From positions 1 through 51,819 of the forward strand of contig JANBPU010000115.1 in the NCBI GenBank assembly GCA_027575805.1: a stretch of DNA of 51,819 bases. The letters run 5' to 3'. The notes beneath the pieces are model-generated. The model searched no databases, was not told where the DNA came from, and was given only the letters and a program-made list of their open reading frames with translations. The position numbers and the translations under genes were made by a program. The DNA comes from Mycoemilia scoparia. Taxonomy: Eukaryota; Kickxellomycota; Kickxellomycetes; Kickxellales; Kickxellaceae. Positions 42,747 through 51,819 of this stretch are shown one piece after another. Each line of letters begins with the position of its first letter. Position 1 is the stretch's first letter.

Positions 42747-43647
42747 TGTATTTAGAAATTCGCATTTCTGCCTGTGCAGTGCAGCCCAGGCTCATAAAAT
42801 CGATATTGAAGGTTGGAACGAACCTCAAAGTAGTTCGATAATTATCGCTATTCATAGTGGTCAGTTATTATATGTTTATATTTAAATCTAATAATTTGCT
42901 GAATTTGGGTTGGTATTTGTGAGTTCATATTCTTGACAGCCAATTTAGTGGATTGCTGTGACTGTGATAAAGAAAACTGATATCAAACAGTTATTTTTGG
43001 TTGACTTGCTATGCAAAAATATATATACCAGGAGTCACCAAGCTGGCTCTTGTGTAGCATTCTATGTGTAAGAGCAAGAGACCCATGATATCACTTGGTA
43101 TTGTTCTTTACTACATTGCTTTGGTGACATGGCTTGTGATTCAAATAGAAACCCAACCAAGTTGAAATAAAAGCATTTTGAGTGTGGTATGGCGGCTTCA
43201 AATACCACCAACATAGTCATCCAATGTCAAATTAATATTGATGAGTGTAACACACAGAGAAAGCAGTGGTGCATCGCACTTGGTTGTTGGCCTTTTTTTG
43301 CTTGTCAAAAAAGGCAATGCAAAAAGCCTTTTGATCCATGTTTTATTACTATAATATTTCCTTTATTTTTATGCTTTGAGTCTGTTGAAAAACACAGTAC
43401 CATTCATAGTAGCCACCACTCTACCATGGGCATCATTTATTCTACCAAATTTCTTCACTATGTATAAGTAAAAGGTCAAATCTTTAGAGTGTAGCAGTTG
43501 ATTCTAAAGGACTCATTATTTGATAAATTTATCCGCCAACATCGTTTGTTGTTGATGTCTTGGGCTCAGTAGTTTTTACTCAACAATACCAGAAAACTCT
43601 TTTCAATATGCTTAATAAACATCAACTACAGCTCTTAAGAAACAAAT

Positions 43648-43655
43648 ATAAATAG
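43648..43655 (+). promoter_or_regulatory. TATA-like box upstream of the small zinc-finger gene
   Basis: TATAAATA lies about 140 bp before the ATG at 43791. It is followed by a pyrimidine-rich leader (TCTTCTTTCTTGAATCTC) and a nine-codon upstream open frame at 43750-43776. Confidence 0.45.
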
Positions 43656-43790
43656 GCCAGGATTGTTCTACAAAATTCAAAAGTTTAACTATAACAATCT
43701 ATACTACTCTATTTTTGAAATCTTCTTTCTTGAATCTCATCTATCAGCTATGTCTCGACTCATTTTTTTGTGCTAACCAAGATAACCACC

Positions 43791-43940
43791 ATGACCGTTA
43801 ACAATACCAGCACTGCAAGCCAAACAAAAATGGATACTTGTTCCAATCATAGACCTGGGGAATATCAGTGTCCCAGATGTAATATGGTTTTGGTCAAAAA
43901 GTATGATTATTGCGACCATACAAAGTACTGTTATGAATAA
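43791..43940 (+). CDS. 49-residue C2HC zinc-finger protein
   Basis: A small intronless reading frame of 49 residues. It encodes one finger with exact spacing: Cys27-x2-Cys30-x12-His43-x3-Cys47, starting YQCPRCNMVL, with an extra Cys17/His20 pair before it. It could bind DNA, RNA or protein; I do not recognise an orthologue. The start is supported by the favourable context AACCACC-ATG-A. Gene-like surroundings add weight: a TATAAATA about 140 bp upstream, a CT-rich leader, and AATAAA repeats about 165 bp downstream. A short upstream frame (MSRLIFLC) could lower its translation. Alternatives are a fragment of a transposase BED-type finger or an exon of a larger gene, although no donor site precedes the stop. 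Confidence 0.55.
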   Translation: MTVNNTSTASQTKMDTCSNHRPGEYQCPRCNMVLVKKYDYCDHTKYCYE

Positions 43941-44103
43941 ATGCTCACTGTTGTACTGACGAAATGATGGGGGATTGCTTGATGCAACAATACAACATCC
44001 CATTTAGCGGTCAATGACTGTTGGCATGAACACAGCCAAATATGTTCATCCTCCAGAAAACAGCAGCCTGTACTTCCTTTGTATTTATGTTTGGCTTTTT
44101 ATT

Positions 44104-44115
44104 AAATAAAATAAA
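44104..44115 (+). terminator. Poly(A) signal of the small zinc-finger gene
   Basis: Overlapping AAATAAAATAAA, about 165 bp after the stop codon at 43940, with a T-rich stretch just before it. Confidence 0.4.
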
Positions 44116-44684
44116 GACTTTTGTATGAATATAAAAAAGGTCAAGGCCCAAAGGGCCTAAAACAAAACTAGTGAATTTTCTAGGAGTTAGTTGAATATCA
44201 AATAGCTTGTGATTGAGCCAAAACCTAAGTAATTATTTTTATCTGCTATACTTTTAATAACTACTATAATTTCATAATATATGTATATTTTTTCTTTAGA
44301 ATTGGTTTATTAGGTGTAAAAAAAGATAGAAAGTTAAAGGTAACATAAAAACATTCCTAACTTTCTCTCTTACAATCAATAGAATGGGGGGGGGGGGAAA
44401 TAGTAATGCAAGAACTACTGATACTATTCCATACCTACCTTACCTATACCTCAATTCTTGTAATTATTCTCTTTTTATTTATTTTCCTCTCTTTCCACAT
44501 TTTGCTTCACTTTATCAAATTCACCTAGTGTAACACTTCTAACCCACAACAATGCAACAAAATCAATCAAAAATAGATAATAGAGTATGAAAATAAGTGC
44601 CAAAGTAGAGTTGGGAGTTCCTAAGTCAATTTTGTACTTATCCTTTTACAAAAGAATAAAAGCTCAATTAGGCATTTGATTATA

Positions 44685-44799
44685 TGGGCTATTATTTTTA
44701 AAGGATGAAAGTATACTAGTAAAACTGAACACGAATTTCGCTGTGATTGCCCCTATAGTCATTGGTCACCAAAATTTACCCTTCAAAGATTATGATCCA
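44685..44799. mobile_element. MITE-1 copy m, flanked by TA
   Basis: TGGGCTATTATTTTTAAAGG on the left and CCCTTCAAAGATTATGATCCA on the right, TA on both sides. The right TA (44800-44801) is also the left TA of copy n. Confidence 0.85.
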
Positions 44800-44801
44800 T
44801 A

Positions 44802-44917
44802 TGGACCATAATTTTCGAAGGGTGACTTTTGGTGGCCAACGATTAAAGGGGAAACTACAGCCAAATGGATGATCACCATTTGTTAGTAGATGGTCACCCT
44901 TCAAAAATAATAATTCA
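44802..44917. mobile_element. MITE-1 copy n, abutting copy m
   Basis: TGGACCATAATTTTCGAAGG on the left and CCCTTCAAAAATAATAATTCA on the right, TA on both sides. The core is in the opposite orientation to copy m (GGTGGCCAACGATTAAAGGGG comes first). Confidence 0.85.
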
Positions 44918-45303
44918 TATAACTAGTGAAATCTTGCAATAGAAAAATCTTGTTTTACAAATAAAAAGCAAACATGTAATTATAAAATAAAGGATTAATT
45001 TTTTGTAACTGGCCTAAATTCTATTGTTTTGTTAATTACTTTACTCACCCAAATAATAGTAATAATAATAATAGTAATAACAATTTAAAATAAATAATGT
45101 AATCTGGATATATGCGATAAGGTTGAAAAATACAAAATACTAAACTACAAAAAAAATAAATTAATAAAGCTATATATAATATATATATATATATATAAAC
45201 CGAAAACATCGTAAATAGATAAACAGAAGTGAAAAGTTGTTAAAGATAAATATTAAGCTGAAAAAGAGGATAGGCAGAGATAGAAGAGGTTTTAATACGA
45301 ATG

Positions 45304-46413
45304 TCAGGTTCCTGGCTTTCTTCTTTTTTTCATGTATCTATGCTGCCTTGTTTCTTCCTTTGAATCATCGGCGTCGCTGGTTTGCTGTTCAGGTTGTTGA
45401 CTTGAGGTTGCTTTATAGTCTTCTGATGGCTTTTCACCACTGGATTCGTAGTAGTACGTCGACGACGTTCCAGGTATATTTGAGATCTCTTGGATTTCTT
45501 GTGGCTTTGTCTACAACGTTAGAATTAATCACGATAATGATATATGGTTTCACTATCCATTTGTCAATAAAGTATATAAATATAATGGTATGTGGTGGTG
45601 GTGGTGGTGATGGTTGGAGATGGATCAATGAATAATTGAGATAGGCCATGTCTTGGAATGTGGGGTAGGGGGAGGGGCACTTGAGTGTTAGGCATGAGAT
45701 ATGTTCAATTCAATAGGTACCAACCTCATCATCCAAAGCACTGAGGCTCTCGTAGCTTTGTTTCAGCAACCTATTATAATTTAGTATATCTTTTTCCTCG
45801 TCTGGTTCTAAATAAAAAAGTGGTAGTTTATAAAAATTTGAAGTATAATCAATGCAAACTTGGGCATAGAAAGCTAGTATCACCCAATTAATGTTGTATG
45901 ATTTCTATTGTGCATGAGTAAGCGATACTACTTACTTAGCTCATAATAATCTTGAGAGTAGTCATAGCTACCAAGCTCTCCTAGCTCTGAGGTAACATTC
46001 TTCAAATCATCGCCGATTGTATCCATCTTTCTCCTTATAATGCGTTCGCTGCGTAAAACTAGCTCTGCTTCTTGTAGCGACTCATCATTGTCGCTGAGGA
46101 TCAAGTTCTCAATAGACCTTTGAAAGTAGCTATGATCACCTGAATCAGAGCTATTGGACTGAGAATCATGATCGCTCGAGGAATCATCGTCACCATCCGA
46201 ATCCGAGTCCCCGCGATTAGAGTTCATGCTACTGCTGTCATCTGAACCAGAATCAGAACTACTGCCACCGCTCCCACTGGGAGAGTTCCCATACTTTGCA
46301 TATACATCTTCTTCACGATCGTCCTCGTCGTCTTCATTTAACCTTTGGAATATGGATGATGCAGGTTGGCCGGGCCAATCGTCGTTACTACCGTACCAAC
46401 TGGAGTCTGACAT
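45304..46413 (-). CDS. Acidic Ser/Asp-rich protein of unknown function, three exons
   Basis: I do not recognise this protein. Exons (minus strand) 45936-46413, 45725-45807 and 45304-45510 give 255 residues, with the frame kept across GTAAGT...TTTAG and GTTGGT...TGTAG introns. The N-terminus MSDSSWYGSNDDWPGQPASS is followed by a very acidic part with long Ser/Asp runs (residues 28-95). A helical segment comes next (about 100-190: LQEAELVLRSERIIRRKMD, YNRLLKQSYESLSALDDE), then a Gln/Ser/Glu-rich tail ending in a basic patch RYMKKRRKPGT, a possible nuclear localisation signal. Acidic runs plus a basic tail suggest a nuclear or chromatin-associated role, but that is only inference. The second donor (GTTGGT) is atypical. 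Confidence 0.65.
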
Positions 46414-49400
46414 TGATGTTATGCTAAACCTTGTGATATGAAATGCAATTATTGTAGATTTGGACTTGAAAGGCCGTGTACGCTGCTCAATGAGTACTTC
46501 TGATTCACAGGTGTATTGTGCTATTGGTTTGTCTTGTCTTGTTTTGTCTAGAATTTAAAAAGCAGTCGCATTTGTTTGCGAGTAGGAATGTCTATAAGGA
46601 TTGGAAAAAAATCATTGGAGGAATGTATAGCTATTTATATTGTTTGTGGTATCTCAATGCGGTAAAATAAAAACAATGGAGCTTAAGGCAAGGACTAGTA
46701 AGGGCGACCCCAATGTTAGTGAACACCGAGAATTGAGATACGGAGAAACGAGATAAACTTACATGTGATATTTAGATTCAAGATTACTTGGAGGGGATAG
46801 ATTGATGCTTTAGCTGCTGCTAAATGTAGGATGTCTCGAATAAGTCTTTCTTGAAAAGAAATGTATCTGGTTATTGTATTCTGTGAAATTGAGATATTGA
46901 TGATGCTCAGCTGAGCAAAGTGTTCTGAATGCCGCAGATCAAGGTATGTCCAAGTATAAAGAACAAGATGAATTTCTTTGTATGAGTATTTTTGGGTACG
47001 TGGGCGGTATCTTTCAATTACAGCAAAGATACGACAAGTCCTTTATATATTCAGACGGGTCTATAGAGCTGAAAAAGATAGGTGCCCGACTTTTTTGGTT
47101 GCCAGATTTTGAGAAATTGCTGATATAGCCTTATGCAGGCTTTTAATTTAGACATCAAACAATCGGCATACTTTGCATATGAAGTGCTTGTTTACCTTAA
47201 TAATTATACGAGATGAACAAACAGACAAATATGTTTACATACAGCTGAAAGGACAATATTTGAAAGAAGGGTGGGAGCTGTGATGCGAAGGTAAAGATTT
47301 CTGCGGCCTGAACCTCTCTTTAGGACAATATGTTCCAAGTATCAATATCTCAGTATATGGATGAAACTCTAAAGAAGTATTTTATAGATGTCAACCAGAG
47401 TATGCGTCGTCTATAGTGGACGAGGATTAGTCTTGTTAGTGGTAGTTATGGCTGGGGATTACGTAGAGGGAAGGAAAAAAGAAATCTAGCTTTCAGTAAC
47501 TGCAGAAGTAGAGCTGCGTATATCGCCAAATGGCTAAGATGTGTGACTTTAAGATGCTGTCTCTTCTATGTGGGGACTGAATTTCTTTGAAATAAAACCT
47601 CAGTATGAGGCCAAGTTACGATGAGGGCTGGAATTCAATGAATATGAATTGTTAAAAGGCAAATTGGGGGTGGTAAAAGCAGTGCTTTGAATAAGCTTGA
47701 TCCAACATTAGTGGAGTAAATGCTTCTCAGCTTGCAATGGCTAGTCCTGGGGGGCTTTGATTAGGGATTGTAAGTGGAGGAAGAGGGAAAAGTCAAGGCT
47801 AGATAAATGATACGCCCAGAGATGCTGCTGCTCTGCTGATATCAAGTGAGCAGCTTTGCAAGTACAGCGAGGCGAAAATGTCAGCAAAAGTTAAAGCGGA
47901 GACTATTTAGATAGCAGGTATACAAGGGAGGAGGGGGATGAATATACAGTATATCGGCGCTTTAATAAAGAAACAGGGATAAATGAAATGGAAAAGCTGG
48001 ATTGAACAAAACCACATATACTTGTAGACATGGGGAGTGAAGAGAACGCTGCTCTGTTCAGGACGCACAGGTCGCTGAAATAGGATCTGTCCAAGAACTC
48101 AAAGCTGTAAACAGAGGAGGTGTAAAATGGCGATTGCCAACCTGGGGGTAGCCATTCTAGTTCACAACCATCGCCTTGGTTAAGAGAGGCCGGGATGGAC
48201 GCAAATCCCGTCTGAAATGCGGACAAACACGCAGAAATGCTTCAAGAACATAGGGCTATACCGACTAGCCAGAACCCATAGGTCCAACCCAAAACTTAAT
48301 CTGCCATGGTTGGCATAAATAGCTTTAAAAATAAGAGGACGAGAAGACGGTGTCAAGAAACTGGAACATGTGGAGGGATAAATTCGGGTGAATGAAGTGC
48401 AAGCTGTGCCGAGTAGGCTAGGATGGTGTAATGGCATTATGTAAAGCAGCCAAACATAGTATTGTTTCCCTAATAAAACAAATGTACCTGCAAAAGGCAG
48501 CCTGACACCGAATACACAGAAAGGGAGTGCACTGACTACAAATTAAGTTTTGTGCAGAAACCTTGGAAAATAAGCACGGGGCTGGCAGAGACAAGGGGGT
48601 TGGCGATTTGTCAGGGTAACAGTGACAAAAGAAGGGTTAATAACAGCCAGTGGCTCAATTGGCCCAGCACCGTTCAAGCTGATCGTTCACGCCTAAAGGC
48701 CCTTGTGACATGCAGGTGGGCGTTGTGTTTCCCGCATATTCTGTTTTAGGAAATGGAATACTGTGAGTAGCAACGATAAAGCCCAGCATACCCCTTCTAA
48801 TTCAAGAGGCCACGCTTTGGTGATGGCTGGCAGCTGGCTGCACAATCCTCCCCAACTGACCTTCCTACTACATACACACGCTTTCTACATCTACACCCTT
48901 GCCCTCGTCTTGAGACATTTAGCCTTATCTGCGGTCTCCATGCCTTGCCATCTGCTTATGTCTTCATTCAGCAAGCCTCGCGCATTCTCTCAATTGGTTT
49001 CTACTCGTACTTGTCATAATGATTGATAGCTCTATACTTGCCATTTCATTTGCAAGCAAAAGCTTGTACTTGTGTACGTACATGCGTGTGGGAATGCTGT
49101 TCTCTTGGTCAGCATAAATCTAAATATATCCATCATTATGTCCGTCCCTCTTTTTGCTTCCCAATTATATGCTATAGCTAGCTGCCCGATACAAGGGCTT
49201 CTCCATAAAAGGAAAGGTTATATTTGGCACGCTTATTTCTATCCTTTCTCACTTGAAACGGTGGTGCTGCCATTTTGGGTATTGGGGGCTGGCCTATTGA
49301 GAGGTTTGGTAAGCCCTTGCGCTGTTCGCTCCAAAATATAGGAATAACAATGACTTGCTCTATTGTTATACGGGCAAGGGTGTTAATCTCAGCCATTTCT

Positions 49401-49808
49401 TTTATAGCAGGGAGTGACACAGTATGCAAGTTAGCCATTGCCCTTGGATCTTACCAAAAAACTAGTGTGCACACCATCTAAAAAATTGCCCTTTTTGCTG
49501 TGTGGTGAGGAATCATGATGCAACCATAGTTGGAACAATGTGTACTTAAAAGGAAATCTCATGTGAGTTTTCGATCCATCATTCCTCATCAGCGCTTTTC
49601 CATTTTTCCCTAGGCCATACATACACACAGTGTCGTTTTCCCTCCTCTCTTGCTCTGACTCTGGGCAGAGATTGTAGGATGCAGTTATTATGTGTATTCT
49701 ATTATAATACAGTACTACCGCAGCACACATATAGCCATAACACAAAAAATTATTTCAAACTACAATAGGCTGGCCTGTTGACAAACAACTAAAGCCTATA
49801 GTGGTCCA
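46414..49808. other. Gene-poor region
   Basis: 3.4 kb with no gene I can support. The part from about 47400 to 49400 looks richer in G and C than the rest of the intergenic DNA. It has several short open frames on both strands (46946-47128 +, 47903-48437 -, 48552-49026 +, 49178-49438 -), none with a domain, a splice pattern or a plausible partner. It contains no MITE-1 or MITE-2 copy that I can see, unlike most other intergenic stretches here. Confidence 0.45.
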
Positions 49809-49811
49809 TTA

Positions 49812-50450
49812 AGTACCTATTGTAGCGAGCCTGATTGTCGCTAGGAAATCCTTTTGAGCTGTTTTGACCTCGGCCCCTTCCGCGCTTTGCAGTGATGACA
49901 TGAGATGTATCAAGAATTTGTAAAACTCAAAGCCAAGGTCTTGGATGAGAAAGTGATCGGCGCTAATCCTTTCGCCATTAAAAGCCAATGATCTGACCCT
50001 ATTATTAACACCGCATCGGTTTACAAACATGTAAAGGGCTTTCATTCAATCACTTATATTCATCATCACCAAGTGTTTGCCTTGAAAATATTTTCTTAAC
50101 TTACTTGACAGTCTTTGCTTCAGTCCGCCCCGAAGTCTTTTGCAAATCTCTTGAAAGCTCGTGAAATTTCTTGATACACCCAGTGCAAGTGGGCCGGCTT
50201 AGCTATTTGCCCTGTTAAATAGAAAACAGTTTTTGTTTATTTACAATTAACTTGTACCATTGGTGGGCATCAATTAAAGTTTAGCTTCAATCTACGATAA
50301 AAATTGTCTAACGATTGGTTTGAAACATACCAATGGGTCACTAAACTCGGTATTCTTTGCTGGCCCAAACACATGCTTGTATCTTTTACATGCATGCAGT
50401 AAAATCAGACAGTGGACGATAGAATCTCCACCCACGAACGACTAAGTAAA
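49812..50450 (-). other. Unrecognised spliced gene or gene relic
   Basis: Three protein-like segments follow each other on the minus strand. Segment A (about 50450-50332) follows an ACTTAG acceptor, reads FVGGDSIVHCLILLHACKRY and VFGPAKNTEFSDPL, and ends at GTATGT. Segment B (about 50208-50105) resumes in phase after CAAATAG as LSRPTCTGCIKKFHELSRDL and closes with AAG TAA, which overlaps a perfect GTAAGT donor. Segment C (50045-49809) is an ATG-led frame, MKALYMFVNRCG, RISADHFLIQDLGFEFYKFL, with a TGA just upstream. All three look like selected sequence, but I cannot join B to C without a stop, and segment B is open in other frames too. A first exon was not found upstream, where MITE-2 lies. 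It may be a pseudogene, or two genes. Confidence 0.35.
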
Positions 50451-50593
50451 AACCATTTTTTAACAAATCAACTTTAAATGCTTAAAAGCAAAAATACAAC
50501 TCAGAACTATTTCACACACAGCTAAGATAGTCCTGATAACGACAGATCCAAAAGTAAAATTTCCCAGAAGGTTGCATATACGCATTTATATTG

Positions 50594-50724
50594 ATGGTGG
50601 TTCTCCATCAAGAGCTTACCAAATTGTACCCCATGTCTCCAGCAAATTTGGCTCATAAGCTATACATTTTAAGATGGCATTGGTGAGGTTTTTCTAGTAC
50701 GCTTTTATAAGAAGACTCTGCCAT
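50594..50724 (-). mobile_element. MITE-2 copy
   Basis: Left end ATGGTGGTTCTCCATC, right end AAGAAGACTCTGCCAT; the inverse of the copy at 14474. The interior CAGCAAATTTGGCTCATAAGC is the complement of TATGGGCTGATTTGCAGG there. It lies 140 bp upstream of segment A of the unrecognised gene. Confidence 0.6.
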
Positions 50725-50823
50725 AACATGCATAGGAAACTGACATGTCAGGCTCAATTATGATTGGCTTCAAATGACTCAATGCTATGGTATTGATTAA
50801 GGAGAGCTTAGTCTTCTTAAATA

Positions 50824-50939
50824 TGGGTATTTATTTTTGAAGGGCAACTATTTGATAGTAAATGGTGGCCATTCATTTGGCTGTGATTGCGCCTATAGTC
50901 GTTGGTCGCCAAAAGGTACCCTTCAAAAATTATGCTCCA
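50824..50939. mobile_element. MITE-1 copy o, flanked by TA
   Basis: TGGGTATTTATTTTTGAAGG on the left and CCCTTCAAAAATTATGCTCCA on the right with TA on both sides. Core GGCTGTGATTGCGCCTATAG and GGTCGCCAAAAGG intact. Confidence 0.87.
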
Positions 50940-51747
50940 TATTCTTATGCATCTGGATTATAGGCGGTATGGATCTTCACTGCTATACAATTAACTATCA
51001 AAGTGCTAGCATGAAACTTCATGGGTTAAGTCATAGTTTCTATAGATTGGTAGATAGATGCGTTAGATGTTGGCTTGCAAAATTGACATTTTAAGAGCCG
51101 TGAAACAGTACATGAAGCGCTGTTCATAATTAGCAGTAATAAACACTTTGATTTGGTCACTTCGGTTTCTCTGGAATGGTTATAGCAAGAGATGAGGGGT
51201 TGGAGTGTACAATGGTATACAGTTCATAATATGCTAACAACCATGTATTGAATGTCTGAGCTGCACACTTGACATAAAATGGAAGCAAAATTTCCAACTA
51301 TACAAAGGTATTACAATATAAGGTAAAAAAACTCCCCTCTCTCTTATATATTGTCTACCACTGTATAAACAAAGATATGTAAGAAAGGTCATATATATAT
51401 ATATATATATATATTAATTGTAGCAAAAATTAAGTACAATTTCAGTATGCAGAAACAAAATAAGCAATATCAATAAATGTACACTGCGGTGAATCCCAAT
51501 GATACACACCCAAGTAGTATAGCATTGTTTAATATACTAGAGCCAACTAAACGAATCAAATATATTTCTGACCCAACATTTACTCGCTACATGGCAGATT
51601 GCCTACTTTAAAACTAATATGTCACAATAAGCCAGCCTTCAAATTAAAAGGGTAAAAAATAAATTCCAAAATGATAATACTAACAAATCTATTGTATTAT
51701 TTGGAATACTACGCTGTCATTGCTACCTGGAAGATAAAAAAGCCATA
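50940..51747. other. Intergenic, AT-rich
   Basis: No gene recognised. A (TA)n run lies at about 51390-51413, and TACATGGCAGATTGCC at about 51591 resembles one MITE-2 terminus without a partner. Confidence 0.5.
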
Positions 51748-51819
51748 TGGGCGATTATTTTTGAAGGGTGACCATTTACTAGTAAAATGTGATCAGTCAC
51801 CCTGTGTGATCAAAATTAG
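51748..51819. mobile_element. MITE-1 copy p, cut by the window end
   Basis: TGGGCGATTATTTTTGAAGG preceded by TA, then GTGACCATTTACTAGTAAAA. The right terminus is not reached or is diverged. Confidence 0.75.

Larger units (their letters stand above)
42049..43647. other. Intergenic, repeat-rich
   Basis: Holds the 3' UTR of the membrane-protein gene, (CA)n and (TTTA)n tracts (about 42332-42400), a half MITE-1 (42447-42478), an (ACT)n run (about 42588-42616), and a complete MITE-1 (42632-42746). From 42750 to 43640 I see no gene; open frames there have no family features. Confidence 0.5.
43941..45303. other. Intergenic region with tandem MITE-1 pair
   Basis: Includes the probable poly(A) signal of the small zinc-finger gene (44104-44115), a run of 12 G at about 44386, two head-to-tail MITE-1 copies (44685-44917) and a (TA)n run at about 45176-45197. 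No other coding signal. Confidence 0.5.

Noticed and set aside
43020..43120. Short inverted repeat (GCTCTT ... AAGAGC) as a possible RNA gene
   Set aside because: Six-base arms only, which is common by chance; no promoter or terminator pattern around it.
47903..48437. Minus-strand frames of 107 and 85 codons in the gene-poor arm
   Set aside because: They overlap each other in different phases, have no recognised motif and no consistent splice junction.

Overview
The window looks like nuclear DNA from a fungus, most likely an early-diverging lineage (Mucoromycota is my best guess). It is AT-rich. Genes are spliced by GT-AG introns and use AATAAA-type 3' ends. Proteins carry long Asn, Ser, Gln and His runs. 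The gene set includes RFWD3, CCDC25, NAT9, SWI5, BRAP2 and KDM4-type homologues, which the common ascomycete yeasts lack or have changed. I saw no tRNA, rRNA, CRISPR array or intact autonomous transposon. The phylum call is inference.

Layout, left to right: a UBP12/USP15-like deubiquitinase (1098-7310, -); a CCDC25 homologue (8205-9901, +); an RFWD3-like E3 ligase (10653-14366, -) diverging from a BRAP2/ETP1-like RING protein (14717-17206, +); a 3-hydroxyisobutyryl-CoA hydrolase (17515-19020, -); a JmjN/JmjC/PHD histone demethylase of KDM4 type (20423-23662, +); an NAT9-type acetyltransferase (25236-26125, -); a PPR-like mitochondrial protein (26454-29693, +); a small SWI5 recombination factor in three short exons (29862-30460, -); an NAD kinase (31129-34359, -); a bacterial-style GH15 trehalase/glucoamylase-like enzyme (35483-38063, -); a Cys-rich single-pass membrane protein of unknown function (40610-42048, +); a 49-residue C2HC zinc-finger protein (43791-43940, +); an acidic Ser-rich orphan (45304-46413, -); and a long gene-poor right arm with one unrecognised, possibly decayed spliced gene (about 49812-50450, -).

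These are mostly independent housekeeping genes. Three of the first four act on ubiquitin. RFWD3 and SWI5 both belong to DNA repair.

Two short non-autonomous repeat families with terminal inverted repeats are scattered between genes and inside introns. MITE-1 is about 90-120 bp, has 16 copies, ends in TGGG...TTTTTGAAGGG, and is often flanked by TA. MITE-2 is about 130-165 bp and ends in ATGGCAGAG. A MITE-2 copy sits in the shared RFWD3/BRAP2 promoter, another in a CCDC25 intron, and a MITE-1 copy in an NAT9 intron.

The most unusual observation is in CCDC25. The only all-GT-AG splicing solution that preserves the conserved Trp-Phe-His junction needs a one-nucleotide exon at 9074, or equivalent recursive splicing. 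All exon-intron structures here were deduced by eye from reading frame, splice motifs and remembered family sequence. They have not been tested against transcripts.
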